A program made the translations under genes and the position numbers. Below are positions 1 to 8,223 of a DNA stretch of 64,000 nt, in pieces (position 1 is the stretch's first letter; every line of letters starts with the position of its first letter). The stretch is from assembly GCA_964475835.1 (NCBI GenBank), contig CAYYYL010000010.1:1-64000 (forward strand), in the 5' to 3' direction. Under the pieces are notes generated by a model. It worked only from the letters and a program-made list of their open reading frames with translations, searched no databases and had not been told where the DNA came from. This DNA comes from JABDCI01 sp964475835. Its GTDB lineage: Bacteria; Verrucomicrobiota; Verrucomicrobiia; JABWAM01.

Positions 1-417
1 GTGCGAAAATTGTTGGAAGTGACTGAGCAATCGCTTCATTTGGCTATTGACAAGGCTAGGTCCGGTAACCGATTATCTGATGTTTCACACGCGGTGGAAT
101 CGTTCATTCACCAGAATGGATTTTCCGTCGTGCGTGAGTTTGTCGGGCACGGGGTGGGGAGGACTCTTCACGAGGAACCTCAAATTCCTAACTACGGGCC
201 GCCTGGCAACGGACCCAAGCTGAAACCTGGGATGACACTGGCGATTGAGCCGATGGTCAATCTGGGGGGAAGCCGGGTCAAGGTTCTGGCCGATGGCTGG
301 ACTGTGGTGGCGGTGGATGGAAGGCCATCTGCGCATTTTGAACACACGGTCCTGATCACGGACAAGGAACCCGAAATTTTGACGGTACCCGAGGGGGTGT
401 CGTCGCGAACAAAGTAA
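1..417 (+). CDS. map: methionine aminopeptidase, type I (5' end missing)
   Basis: C-terminal half of the cytosolic metallopeptidase that removes the initiator Met from nascent proteins. Late metal ligands and active-site residues of the pita-bread fold are visible: His50 in GHGVGRTLHEEP, Glu83 in LAIEPMV and Glu114 in AHFEHTVLIT. Family members have about 250-265 residues, so roughly half lies upstream of the window; the GTG at base 1 is read as an internal Val codon, not a start. It sits just before infA, the usual secY-map-infA order. The last residues (SSRTK) look variable. Product call is firm. Confidence 0.93.
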   Translation: MRKLLEVTEQSLHLAIDKARSGNRLSDVSHAVESFIHQNGFSVVREFVGHGVGRTLHEEPQIPNYGPPGNGPKLKPGMTLAIEPMVNLGGSRVKVLADGWTVVAVDGRPSAHFEHTVLITDKEPEILTVPEGVSSRTK

Positions 418-475
418 CATTGAAACCGGGTGGCACGCGCTTCGGATGAAGTGGCGGTCACCACAACAGATTAAC

Positions 476-694
476 GTGGGAAACGAAGAACCGATTCGAG
501 TAGAAGGCACGGTGGTGGAGTTGCTCCCCAACACCATGTTCCGTGTTGCGCTGCCGAACGGGCACAAGGTGCTGGCACATATTTCCGGAAAGATGAGATT
601 GCATTTTATCCGCATTCTTCCGGGCGACAAGGTGATGCTTGAGATGTCGCCCTACGATCTTTCCAAGGGACGCATCACATTCCGGCAGAAATAA
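476..694 (+). CDS. infA: translation initiation factor IF-1
   Basis: Small OB-fold protein that binds the 30S A site during initiation. Motifs EEPIRVEGTVVE, NTMFRV, HKVLAHISGKMR and RILPGDKV are family-typical. I chose the GTG at 476 because it gives exactly 72 residues (MGNEEPIRVEG...), the common IF-1 length. An in-frame ATG at 446 would add ten residues (MKWRSPQQIN) that do not resemble the family. Neither start has a clear Shine-Dalgarno. It lies between map and rpmJ and is co-directional with the ribosomal genes. Product certain, start moderately sure. Confidence 0.93.
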   Translation: MGNEEPIRVEGTVVELLPNTMFRVALPNGHKVLAHISGKMRLHFIRILPGDKVMLEMSPYDLSKGRITFRQK

Positions 695-698
695 ATTT

Positions 699-812
699 AT
701 GAAAGTAAGAGCTTCCGTCAAAAGATTGTGCGAGCGCTGCAAGGTGGTTCGCCGTAAAGGTGTGATTCGTGTGATTTGCACGGATCCCCGTCACAAACAA
801 CGTCAAGGGTAA
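699..812 (+). CDS. rpmJ: 50S ribosomal protein L36 (zinc-binding form)
   Basis: Thirty-seven codons starting four bases after the infA stop: MKVRASVKRLCERCKVVRRK and onwards, ending PRHKQRQG. This is the full length of bacterial L36. Cys11, Cys14, Cys27 and His32 form the Cys3-His zinc knuckle, so this is the C+ (zinc-binding) form rather than the zinc-free paralogue. The gene is short and easily missed, but its position between infA and rpsM is the standard one. The stop is seven bases from the rpsM ATG. Confidence 0.96.
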   Translation: MKVRASVKRLCERCKVVRRKGVIRVICTDPRHKQRQG

Positions 813-818
813 TTGCTT

Positions 819-1214
819 ATGCCACGTCTACTTGGAGTCGATATTCCTGAAAACAAGCGCATCGAAGCTTCGCTTCCGTACATCTATGGGATCGGACCGG
901 CTCGCGCGCGTGAAATTCTGATCAAGGCTGAAATTGATTTCAATTTGCGTGCAAACAAGCTCTCTCCCGAGCAGTTGAACCGCATCGGACAGATCATCGC
1001 CGAGAACAAGTACACGGTGGAGGGCGATCTTCGCCGCGAAATCCAGCAGAACATTCGCCGCCTGATGGCGATCGGCTCCTACCGGGGTGGACGTCACAAG
1101 CGTGGTCTGCCCGTCCGCGGCCAGCGCACCGGCACGAATGCCCGTACGCGCAAGGGGCCCCGCAAGACCGTCGGTGTCGTGCGCAGCAAGGACGCCAAGG
1201 CTGGAAAAGTGTAA
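819..1214 (+). CDS. rpsM: 30S ribosomal protein S13
   Basis: Head protein of the small subunit that contacts 16S rRNA and the P-site tRNA. It has the N-terminal H2TH-like part (MPRLLGVDIPENKRIE, YIYGIGPARA) and the basic C-terminal motif RGGRHKRGLPVRGQRTGTNA followed by RTRKGPRK. The length of 131 residues is slightly above E. coli S13, with a Lys-rich C-terminal tail (SKDAKAGKV). I start at ATG 819 (MPRLLG); a TTG six bases earlier is less likely. Part of the alpha-operon order S13-S11-S4-alpha-L17. Confidence 0.97.
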   Translation: MPRLLGVDIPENKRIEASLPYIYGIGPARAREILIKAEIDFNLRANKLSPEQLNRIGQIIAENKYTVEGDLRREIQQNIRRLMAIGSYRGGRHKRGLPVRGQRTGTNARTRKGPRKTVGVVRSKDAKAGKV

Positions 1215-1243
1215 CCTGATTTTTAACCCTACCTCGAATTCAT

Positions 1244-1789
1244 ATGGCTGACGAAACATCCAACAAGGCGCCGGAGAAGGCTCCAGAACAAGCTGCGGAG
1301 AAGGCTCCGAAGGCTAAGAAGACGAAGGCTGCTGCGGGCGCCGCTGCCGCCCCCGCCGCTGCGCCGGCTCCGGTGGTGAACCCCCTGGATCCGCTCGCCG
1401 ACGAGCCGAAGGCCAAGATCATCAAAGCCAAGGGGTCGAAGAATATCACCGTGGGCATCGCCCGCGTGCTGGCGACTTTTAACAACACGAATGTGACGAT
1501 CACCGATCAGCGTGGAAACGTCATCGCGTGGTCCACGTCCGGCAAGGCCGGTTTCAAGGGGTCGCGCAAGAGCACCGCGTATGCGGCGCAGATGGCGGCC
1601 CAGGATTGCGGACGCCAGGCCATGTCTCATGGATTGAAGGAAGTCGAAGTTCTCGTCAGCGGCCCGGGATTGGGTCGTGAATCCGCCGTTCGCGCCCTCC
1701 AGGCGATCGGATTGGAAGTGACTGCGATCCGGGATGTGACCCCCATGCCGCACAACGGCTGTCGTCCCCGCAAACCCCGTCGCGTCTAA
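1244..1789 (+). CDS. rpsK: 30S ribosomal protein S11 with N-terminal Ala/Lys extension
   Basis: Platform protein of the 30S subunit. The conserved core begins near residue 58 (KGSKNITVGIARVLATFNNT) and ends GCRPRKPRRV. Before it lies a low-complexity extension of about 55 residues rich in Ala, Lys, Glu and Pro, including a run of six Ala/Gly followed by alternating Ala/Pro. The protein has 181 residues against about 129 in E. coli. The extension is in frame with no alternative start near the core, so it looks real. It probably forms a flexible charged tail on the platform surface; its function is unknown. Confidence 0.96.
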   Translation: MADETSNKAPEKAPEQAAEKAPKAKKTKAAAGAAAAPAAAPAPVVNPLDPLADEPKAKIIKAKGSKNITVGIARVLATFNNTNVTITDQRGNVIAWSTSGKAGFKGSRKSTAYAAQMAAQDCGRQAMSHGLKEVEVLVSGPGLGRESAVRALQAIGLEVTAIRDVTPMPHNGCRPRKPRRV

Positions 1790-1821
1790 CTTCTCACACC
1801 TTATTTCTTACTTCTAATTTT

Positions 1822-2430
1822 ATGGGACGCTACACAGGACCTCGTCAGAAAGTCAGCCGCCGCCACAACGCGCAGCTGTTTGGACCCTCCAAATATTTCG
1901 AACGCAAAAACTACCCTCCGGGCATGCACGGACCCAAGTCCCGTCGCAAACTTTCCGAGTACGGGCTCGCGCTCTCCGAGAAGCAGAAGCTGCGCTACAT
2001 GTACGGCTTGTACGAGCGGCAATTTCGCCATATCTACACTAAGGCGCTTCGCAAGCGTGGTGTGACCGGGGAAACCCTGTTGCAGCTTCTTGAGACGCGA
2101 CTCGACAATGTTGTGTACCGTCTCGGGCTGGCCTCTTCCCGTGCCTTTGCGCGTCAGCTTGTGGTGCATGGTCACATCAAGGTGAATGGCCGCAAGGTGT
2201 CGTCTCCGTCCTGCAATGTGAAGGCTGGCGATGCCGTGGAAGTACGCGAGTCGGCCAAGACGAAGGCGATCGTACAAAAGAATCTCGAGACGAATCAGAT
2301 GCTCACCGTTCCCGACTGGCTGGTCCTGAACAAGGAAGGCCTGAAGGGTGAGGTGAAGCGCATTCCGACACGCGAGGAAATCGCGCCGATCGTGAACGAG
2401 CGTCTCATCGTCGAGCTCTACTCCCGATAG
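1822..2430 (+). CDS. rpsD: 30S ribosomal protein S4
   Basis: Primary 16S rRNA-binding assembly protein of the 30S body and, in several bacteria, translational autoregulator of its operon. MGRYTGPRQKVSRRHNAQLF and the S4 RNA-binding domain (LETRLDNVVYRLGLASSRA, QLVVHGHIKVNG) are diagnostic; 202 residues is normal. The N-terminal region lacks the four Cys found in zinc-binding S4, so this is the C- form. An unusually structured spacer of 123 bp follows before rpoA. Confidence 0.97.
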   Translation: MGRYTGPRQKVSRRHNAQLFGPSKYFERKNYPPGMHGPKSRRKLSEYGLALSEKQKLRYMYGLYERQFRHIYTKALRKRGVTGETLLQLLETRLDNVVYRLGLASSRAFARQLVVHGHIKVNGRKVSSPSCNVKAGDAVEVRESAKTKAIVQKNLETNQMLTVPDWLVLNKEGLKGEVKRIPTREEIAPIVNERLIVELYSR

Positions 2431-2438
2431 TTGAATTT

Positions 2439-2527
2439 GAAAGCCGTTTGTTGGACGTCCAGACAGCGGCTTTCCAGGAACCCTTGGACGCAACAACGAA
2501 TATATGAGTTCCGGATTAATCCGGGAC
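2439..2527 (+). promoter_or_regulatory. two stem-loops in the rpsD-rpoA spacer
   Basis: The spacer holds two inverted repeats. The first pairs GAAAGCCG (2439-2446) with CGGCTTTC (2467-2474) and contains a nested perfect palindrome TGGACGTCCA (2452-2461). The second is CCGGATTAATCCGG (2511-2524), extended by weaker pairs to 2508-2527 and ending 26 bases before the rpoA ATG. Neither is followed by a T run, so they are not classic terminators. They could be RNA-processing sites, a translational operator for S4 or L17, or a DNA operator for an internal promoter. The structure is seen; the function is inferred. Confidence 0.5.
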
Positions 2528-2553
2528 TAGTTTAAAATCGTTCAAAAAACATT

Positions 2554-3576
2554 ATGGCAATTCAGTTAGGTCGGTTTGAAATGCCCTCGCGTCTCATTCG
2601 CGAGGAGAACACTGCAACCAACACCTATGCGAAGTTCACTGCCGAGCCCTTTGAAGGCGGCTATGGACACACGCTGGGCAACTCGCTCCGTCGTGCGCTT
2701 CTTTCCTCCATCGAGGGAGCGGCGATCACTGCGGTGAAGATCGAAGGCGCTCCGCATGAGTTCACCTCGATTCCCGGTGTGGTGGAGGACGTGACGGACA
2801 TCGTCCTGAATCTCAAGAAGGTGTTGCTCAAGATGCATGATCGCGGTCCCCGCACGGTTCTTCTGAGCGTGAACAAGGAAGGGCCTGTGACGGCCGGCGA
2901 CATCAAGGCGGATCAAAACCTTGAGATCATCAACCCCGATCACGTCATCTGCACCCTCGACAAGAAGATGAAATTTGAAGCGGAACTCGAAATTCGCGTC
3001 GGCCGCGGCTTTTGTCCCTCCGAGGAGAACAAGAAGAAGGACCAGCCCATCGGCATCATTCCGATTGATTCGATCTTTTCACCTGTGAAGAAGGTTCGTT
3101 TTGCCGTGGAAAACACCCGTGTGGGTCAGCGCACCGATTACGACAAGCTGGTCATGGACATCTGGACGGATGGACGTGTGACGCCCGACGAGGCATTGCT
3201 GCACGCTTCCGCCATCATGCGCCACCACCTCGACGTGTTCGTCAACTACGACAAGGACACCGTGGAATTCGAGGAAGCCAAGCAGGAGGTCAACGAGGAA
3301 CAGGCCCGGCTTCGCAAGTTGCTCAACATGAGCGTCAACGAAATCGAGCTCTCCGTCCGTGCGGCGAACTGCCTCAACAACGCCAATATCATCACGGTTG
3401 GCCAGTTGGCGCAGAAGACCGAGCAGGAGATGCTCAAGTACCGCAACTTTGGCAAAAAGTCGCTTAACGAAATCAAGGAGAAGCTCCAATCGCTGGGTCT
3501 CTCGCTTGGTATGAAATTTGAAACCGGATTGCTCGAGTCGTTTAAGGAGGATCTCTCCGGTACGGCCAAATCCTAA
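2554..3576 (+). CDS. rpoA: DNA-directed RNA polymerase alpha subunit
   Basis: Scaffold subunit of RNA polymerase, 340 residues. The N-terminal dimerisation/assembly domain is shown by PFEGGYGHTLGNSLRRALLS and GVVEDVTDIVLNLK. The alpha-CTD, which contacts UP elements and activators, is at about residues 265-320 (LSVRAANCLNNANIITVGQL, RNFGKKSLNEIKEKL). Length is slightly above the usual 310-330 because of a Ser/Lys tail. The ATG at 2554 gives the expected N-terminus. It lies between rpsD and rplQ as in most bacteria. Confidence 0.98.
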   Translation: MAIQLGRFEMPSRLIREENTATNTYAKFTAEPFEGGYGHTLGNSLRRALLSSIEGAAITAVKIEGAPHEFTSIPGVVEDVTDIVLNLKKVLLKMHDRGPRTVLLSVNKEGPVTAGDIKADQNLEIINPDHVICTLDKKMKFEAELEIRVGRGFCPSEENKKKDQPIGIIPIDSIFSPVKKVRFAVENTRVGQRTDYDKLVMDIWTDGRVTPDEALLHASAIMRHHLDVFVNYDKDTVEFEEAKQEVNEEQARLRKLLNMSVNEIELSVRAANCLNNANIITVGQLAQKTEQEMLKYRNFGKKSLNEIKEKLQSLGLSLGMKFETGLLESFKEDLSGTAKS

Positions 3577-3633
3577 TCTACATTCCCAGGAACGTCCCGG
3601 CTTGAGGCCGGGACGCTTCTGGTGGAGGATATC

Positions 3634-4116
3634 ATGAGACATCGCGTAAAAACTTTAAAACTGGGTCGTAAGACGCAGCATCGTCATTTGATGCTTGCGA
3701 ACCTTGTGTGCAGCCTGATTCAGGCGGGACGGGTGCAGACCACCCTCCAAAAGGCCAAGGCGGCACGTTCCATCGCGGACAAGATGGTCACCCTCGGCAA
3801 GAAGGGAACCCTGCACCACCGGCGTCAGGCGTTATCCATTCTTCGTCAGGAAAAAGCCGTTCGCAAACTCTTCTCGGAAGTGGCTCCCCGCAGTGCACAG
3901 CGCAACGGTGGGTACACCCGGATCATCAAATTAGGCCAGCGCATTGGCGATGGCGGCACCAAGGCATTCCTGGAGTTTGTGGATCAGGCTGTGGCGCCCG
4001 AAGCGGCTCCCGAGAAAGCTAAGGAAGCTGCCACAACGGAAGCCAAGCCTGCAAAAAAGACTTCAAAGAGCAGCGCCAAAGGCGCCAAATCCACGAAGAA
4101 GGAAGCTGCCAAATAA
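3634..4116 (+). CDS. rplQ: 50S ribosomal protein L17 with C-terminal Ala/Lys tail
   Basis: Large-subunit protein near the exit tunnel. The core MRHRVKTLKLGRKTQHRHLM, IADKMVTLGKKGTLHHRRQA and RNGGYTRIIKLGQRIGDG is L17. I start at ATG 3634 because GGTGGAGGAT (3621-3630) is a good ribosome binding site; the upstream in-frame GTG at 3622 lies inside that site. After the core (about residue 117) comes a tail of about 43 residues made almost only of Ala, Lys, Glu, Ser and Thr. Last gene of the cluster, 30 bp before a strong terminator. Confidence 0.97.
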   Translation: MRHRVKTLKLGRKTQHRHLMLANLVCSLIQAGRVQTTLQKAKAARSIADKMVTLGKKGTLHHRRQALSILRQEKAVRKLFSEVAPRSAQRNGGYTRIIKLGQRIGDGGTKAFLEFVDQAVAPEAAPEKAKEAATTEAKPAKKTSKSSAKGAKSTKKEAAK

Positions 4117-4146
4117 GGCACTTTAGTTCTCAAGGATTCAATCACG

Positions 4147-4184
4147 ACAGGGCGAAGGATTCATTTCCTTCGCCCTGTTTTTTT
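4147..4184 (+). terminator. Rho-independent terminator of the ribosomal/rpoA cluster
   Basis: A perfect 13-bp stem, ACAGGGCGAAGGA (4147-4159) with TCCTTCGCCCTGT (4166-4178), a 6-nt loop and a run of seven Ts (4178-4184). It lies 30 bp after the rplQ stop on the forward strand. The left flank is not T-rich on the reverse strand, so it should act only on the forward transcript. Confidence 0.93.
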
Positions 4185-4297
4185 AGGTGAAATGGATTTG
4201 AAATATTGCAAACCGGGGTAGCGCAAGAAATTTTTCGCGCATTTGCGACGTTGAAGCGTTCCCTTTTGGAGGGCTGGCGACTTTAGCTGCGCTCTTT

Positions 4298-5899
4298 TTA
4301 AGAAAAGAGTTTTGCGAGCTGCGTGACCGACGAATTGGACAGCGCAATCAGCGGGGCGGGCATCATGCCCACGACAAACAGCGAGGCTGCCAGAAGTCCG
4401 CCTACGAAGAGCTCGCCTTTGGAGAGGTCTTTTAACTGGCTCCATTTGTCGTCACGCGGACCAAAGAAAACCTTGTCCATCATGCGCAGCAGATAGAGTG
4501 CGGTCAAAAGCAGACCGAGCACGGCGATACAGCAGAGGGTCATGGATAGAGGGAAGGAACCCCGAAAGATCATGAACTCGCCCACAAATCCTGCGAGACC
4601 AGGAAGCCCCAGGGATGCAAAGAGGACGATGCCCATGACGCCACAGAAGACGGGGATGCTCTTGCGCAAGCCACCCAGATCGGCGAGGTCGCGCGTCCCG
4701 GTGCGATCCTCGATCAAGCCCACGAAATAGAAGAGTCCGGCTGCGCTCAGGCCGTGGGCGAACATCTGGACGAGCACGCCGTTCAAGGCAAGGGCCCGGT
4801 CATTGACTCCGCCTCCAAGTGAGGCGATGGCAAACAAGCCCAACAGGCAGTAGCCGAGGTGGCTGACGCTGGAATAGGCCACGAGCGTTTTGAGATCACG
4901 CTGGGAGAACGCGGCAAGGGCTCCGAAAATGATGGTGATGACGGCCAGGCTTGTCAGAAGCTGGGAGTATTGTGCCACGGAAGGGCCAAAGATGGGGAGA
5001 ACCACTCGCAGGAAGCCGTAGACACCCATTTTGGACATCAGGCCGGTAAGGATCATGGACCCGGCGGTGGGAGCCTGGGTGTAGCTGCTGGGAAGCCATG
5101 TGTGGAAGGGCCAGAGGGGAACCTTGACGGCAAAGCCGATCAGAACAAGGAAGAAGATAAAGCTGACCACATGGGAGGCGAGGAAGGGGGAACCCAAGGT
5201 CGCGGCGAACTGATGAAGCTGGAAGACGAGTTCTGAATCCGTGCCGCCGGCATGGGGGGTATGGGCCAGCGTGGCGAGCTCCTTGAAATCCCATGATCCT
5301 GTGGCCAGATAAACGAATTGCATGCCGATCACCATCGCAACACTTCCAATGAAGGTATAGACGAAGAACTGGTAGGCGGCCGTGGTCCGGTCCTCATTTC
5401 CATAGAGCTTGATCAGGAAGAAAAGGGGAACGAGAGAAGCCTCCCAGAAAATGAACCAGTGAAAGAAATTCAGTGCGGTGAAGGCGCCGTAGAGGCCGGT
5501 CTGTTCCAGCAGAATCAGAGCGAAGAAAGTCTTGGCTCCCGCGCGATTTTCTTCAGGGGCTCCCACCCGGCGGAGTGACCCCAGAACGGTGAGGGGGATG
5601 ATGATGGACACCAGAAGCACCATCGAAATGCTCAGGCCATCGACTCCCACGACATAGTTGACGTTGAGGGCAGGGATCCAGCTTCCCTCCGCGGAAAATT
5701 GTAGACCTGAACTTCCTGCATCGAAGGAGGTGAGGATGCGGATGACGAAAATCAGCGGAGCCAGGCTGGCGGTGAGAGCCACGGCACGAATCTGCGTTAG
5801 GGCGTTTTTGGGAAACAGCAACAGGATCAGTGCGCCCAGTAATGGGAAGAACGTTAATGAACTGAGGATATCGTTCTGAAAAAAATCAAAGAGATTCAT
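4298..5899 (-). CDS. nuoM: NADH-quinone oxidoreductase subunit M
   Basis: Antiporter-like, proton-pumping subunit of respiratory complex I in the cytoplasmic membrane, 533 residues and many hydrophobic segments. Diagnostic stretches are NYVVGVDGLSISMVLLVSI, FFHWFIFWEASLVPLFFLI (Glu of the conserved TM5 position), PLWPFHTWLPSSYTQAPTAG and LVAYSSVSHLGYCLLG. I start at ATG 5899 (MNLFDFFQND), 13 bases after the nuoL stop; a TTG further upstream would overlap nuoL. It is the last gene of the operon; nuoN, which normally follows, is not present. Confidence 0.96.
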   Translation of the reverse strand: MNLFDFFQNDILSSLTFFPLLGALILLLFPKNALTQIRAVALTASLAPLIFVIRILTSFDAGSSGLQFSAEGSWIPALNVNYVVGVDGLSISMVLLVSIIIPLTVLGSLRRVGAPEENRAGAKTFFALILLEQTGLYGAFTALNFFHWFIFWEASLVPLFFLIKLYGNEDRTTAAYQFFVYTFIGSVAMVIGMQFVYLATGSWDFKELATLAHTPHAGGTDSELVFQLHQFAATLGSPFLASHVVSFIFFLVLIGFAVKVPLWPFHTWLPSSYTQAPTAGSMILTGLMSKMGVYGFLRVVLPIFGPSVAQYSQLLTSLAVITIIFGALAAFSQRDLKTLVAYSSVSHLGYCLLGLFAIASLGGGVNDRALALNGVLVQMFAHGLSAAGLFYFVGLIEDRTGTRDLADLGGLRKSIPVFCGVMGIVLFASLGLPGLAGFVGEFMIFRGSFPLSMTLCCIAVLGLLLTALYLLRMMDKVFFGPRDDKWSQLKDLSKGELFVGGLLAASLFVVGMMPAPLIALSNSSVTQLAKLFS

Positions 5900-5912
5900 G
5901 AGAAGGAAGAGA

Positions 5913-7910
5913 TCAATTTCGACCTGCGTAGAGAGCCAGAAGGAAAAGTAGGACGACGGCAAGGCTAGTGATTTTCAGGTAGTGCTGGGATAGTCCGTTT
6001 TGAATCCAACAGTTCCATTGGGCACCGGTTCGGACAGTGGAACACCCCTTGTCGAACCCTCGATTAATGGCGGCTTCATCGATAAGTTGATTGACGAGCG
6101 AGAGAAGGTAGACGGCCAGGGAGGTTCCCCATACGAAAAGTCCATTCAACACCACGCGATCGAAACCGACGATGAGCCGGGAGAAGGCATGGGTGAAGGC
6201 CACGAACGTCTTCTGATAGAGTTCATCCACGTAGTACTTGTTCTGCAGAATGCGGAACAGGGCTGGAAAGCGGGCTTCAAGGGGATCGACGGCTCCGGCG
6301 CGTAGGGCTGCCCCACTGTAGACAAAAGCGGAGGTTCCGAGGGCGAGGAAAACGACGGCGATGCTTCCGAGCATCAAGGGAATATTTGTGGCATGAGCCT
6401 CAAGATCAGGTGCCAGAAAATGGTGAATCTTGCTGTGACCGGGCCAGCCCAGAAAGCCTGTGGCCACGGACATGAAAGCGAGGAGGAGAAGGGGGACGAG
6501 CATCGGGGCTGGTGATTCGTGGGCGTGCTCCGCTCCGTGATCCCGTGCCGGGCCGAAGAAAACGTACTTCACCTGCCGCATCATATAGAACGCGGTGAGG
6601 AACGCCCCCAGGATCCCGAAGATCAGGGGAATGCGGGTGACCAGATGGGGAAGATTCGCGGGATGGAAATGCAGCGCGTCGAGCAGGATTTCATCCTTGC
6701 TGAAGAAGCCTGCAAAAAGAGGGAAACCTGCAAGAGCCAGCATGCCGATCATATAAGTGACAAAGGTCCAGCTCATCCGGTCCTTCAACCCGCCCATTTT
6801 GCGGATATCCTGTTCATGATGGCAGGCGTGGATGATGGAGCCGGATCCGAGGAAGAGGAGGGCTTTGAAGAAGGCGTGCGTGAACAGATGGAAAAAACCG
6901 GCCACATAGCCACCTACGCCCAGAGCCATCATCATGTAGCCGAGCTGTGAAACGGTGGAATAAGCGAGGATGCGTTTGATATCCCATTGTGCCACGGCGA
7001 TGGTGGCGGCGAAGATGGCGGTGAAGGCTCCCAGAAGCGCCACCACCTGAAGGGCGACGGCATTGATGAGAAAGAGCGGGTACATGCGTCCGACCAGAAA
7101 CACGCCAGCGGCCACCATCGTGGCGGCATGGATCAGGGCGGAAACAGGGGTTGGGCCTTCCATGGCGTCCGGCAACCAGACATGGAGCGGAAACTGACCG
7201 GATTTGCCGACTGCGCCGCAGAATACGAGGAGAGAGATCCAGAGGGCCGCTCCTCCACCGATGACTGCGAGCTTGGAGGTTTCAAGGGCGCCCTGACCTC
7301 CATCATAAAAAAGCGAGGCTCCGCTTGCGGAATGGAACCAAAGCAGGCCGATGAAAAATCCGAGGTCACCGATGCGTGTGGTGATGAACGCCTTCTTCAT
7401 GGCAGCGGCGGCGCTGGGTTTGTGATACCAGAATCCGATCAACAGATAGGAGGAGAGGCCGACAAGCTCCCATGCCATGAACAGGAGGATTAGGCTGTTG
7501 GCCACCACGAGGGCAAGCATCGAACCCGCGAAGAGGGAGAGAAAACAGAAAAACCGTGTGAAATTTTCGTCATGATCCATGTATCCTGTCGAAAAAATGA
7601 AGACCAGAAGGCTGACGAACGAGACGACGAACAGCATCATCGCGGAGAGAGGATCGAGGAGGAAACCCAGTCGGACCACGGTATCCCCATAGGGCAGCCA
7701 GTCGAAATTGCGGGTCAGGTGCTGGATCTCGTGTCCGCCTTGCAGGAGGAGGAGGCCTGCCTTGCAGGAGAGTCCGAAGGCGACAGCCATGGCCAGAATC
7801 ACGATGCCTGCGGAAGCTTTCTTTTGCGATTGAGGAAGGAGTGCGGAGATTCCTGCTGCGAGGAAGGGCAGGAAGGGGATCAACCAGAGATATTCAACAA
7901 TCAAGGGCAT
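5913..7910 (-). CDS. nuoL: NADH-quinone oxidoreductase subunit L
   Basis: Distal antiporter-like subunit of complex I (665 residues), which also carries the long lateral helix along the membrane arm. Conserved parts: LLDPLSAMMLFVVSFVSLLV, FMAWELVGLSSYLLIGFWY, FPLHVWLPDAMEGPTPVSA and ILAYSTVSQLGYMMMALG, plus the C-terminal anchor helix. ATG at 7910 gives MPLIVEYLW. It starts four bases after the nuoK stop, so translation is probably coupled. Confidence 0.97.
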   Translation of the reverse strand: MPLIVEYLWLIPFLPFLAAGISALLPQSQKKASAGIVILAMAVAFGLSCKAGLLLLQGGHEIQHLTRNFDWLPYGDTVVRLGFLLDPLSAMMLFVVSFVSLLVFIFSTGYMDHDENFTRFFCFLSLFAGSMLALVVANSLILLFMAWELVGLSSYLLIGFWYHKPSAAAAMKKAFITTRIGDLGFFIGLLWFHSASGASLFYDGGQGALETSKLAVIGGGAALWISLLVFCGAVGKSGQFPLHVWLPDAMEGPTPVSALIHAATMVAAGVFLVGRMYPLFLINAVALQVVALLGAFTAIFAATIAVAQWDIKRILAYSTVSQLGYMMMALGVGGYVAGFFHLFTHAFFKALLFLGSGSIIHACHHEQDIRKMGGLKDRMSWTFVTYMIGMLALAGFPLFAGFFSKDEILLDALHFHPANLPHLVTRIPLIFGILGAFLTAFYMMRQVKYVFFGPARDHGAEHAHESPAPMLVPLLLLAFMSVATGFLGWPGHSKIHHFLAPDLEAHATNIPLMLGSIAVVFLALGTSAFVYSGAALRAGAVDPLEARFPALFRILQNKYYVDELYQKTFVAFTHAFSRLIVGFDRVVLNGLFVWGTSLAVYLLSLVNQLIDEAAINRGFDKGCSTVRTGAQWNCWIQNGLSQHYLKITSLAVVLLFLLALYAGRN

Positions 7911-7914
7911 GCCA

Positions 7915-8220
7915 TTATCCTTTCAAACCAGTGATTTCCTCGGCGTTCACATTGCGGAAGTGGCGGTACACGGCGATCAGAAGGGCGAGGCCCACGGCGG
8001 CCTCGGCCCCTCCCACGGCGACTCCGAATAGCGCGAACATCTGTCCGGAGAGACTGGGGGTGCCGAAACGCCAGAAGGCGACCAGATTGATGTTGGCGGC
8101 ATTGAGCATCATCTCAAGGCCGACGAGGACGAGAATGAGATTGCGGCGGGTCAGCACACCCAGAAGACCGATGCAGAATACGACGGCGGCGAGAACAAGA
8201 TAGTGTTGGAGCGTGACCAT
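7915..8220 (-). CDS. nuoK: NADH-quinone oxidoreductase subunit K
   Basis: Small three-helix membrane subunit of complex I, 101 residues, the normal length. The conserved acidic residue lies in LVGLEMMLNAANINLVAF and the second helix ends in AAVGLALLIAVYRHF. The stop is four bases before nuoL and the start three bases after the nuoJ stop. Confidence 0.96.
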   Translation of the reverse strand: MVTLQHYLVLAAVVFCIGLLGVLTRRNLILVLVGLEMMLNAANINLVAFWRFGTPSLSGQMFALFGVAVGGAEAAVGLALLIAVYRHFRNVNAEEITGLKG

Positions 8221-8223
8221 GGA

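Noticed and set aside
446..475. Upstream ATG as the infA start
   Set aside because: It adds ten residues unlike IF-1; the GTG at 476 gives the standard 72-residue protein.
3622..3633. GTG at 3622 as the rplQ start
   Set aside because: It lies inside the ribosome binding site; L17 begins MRHR at 3634.
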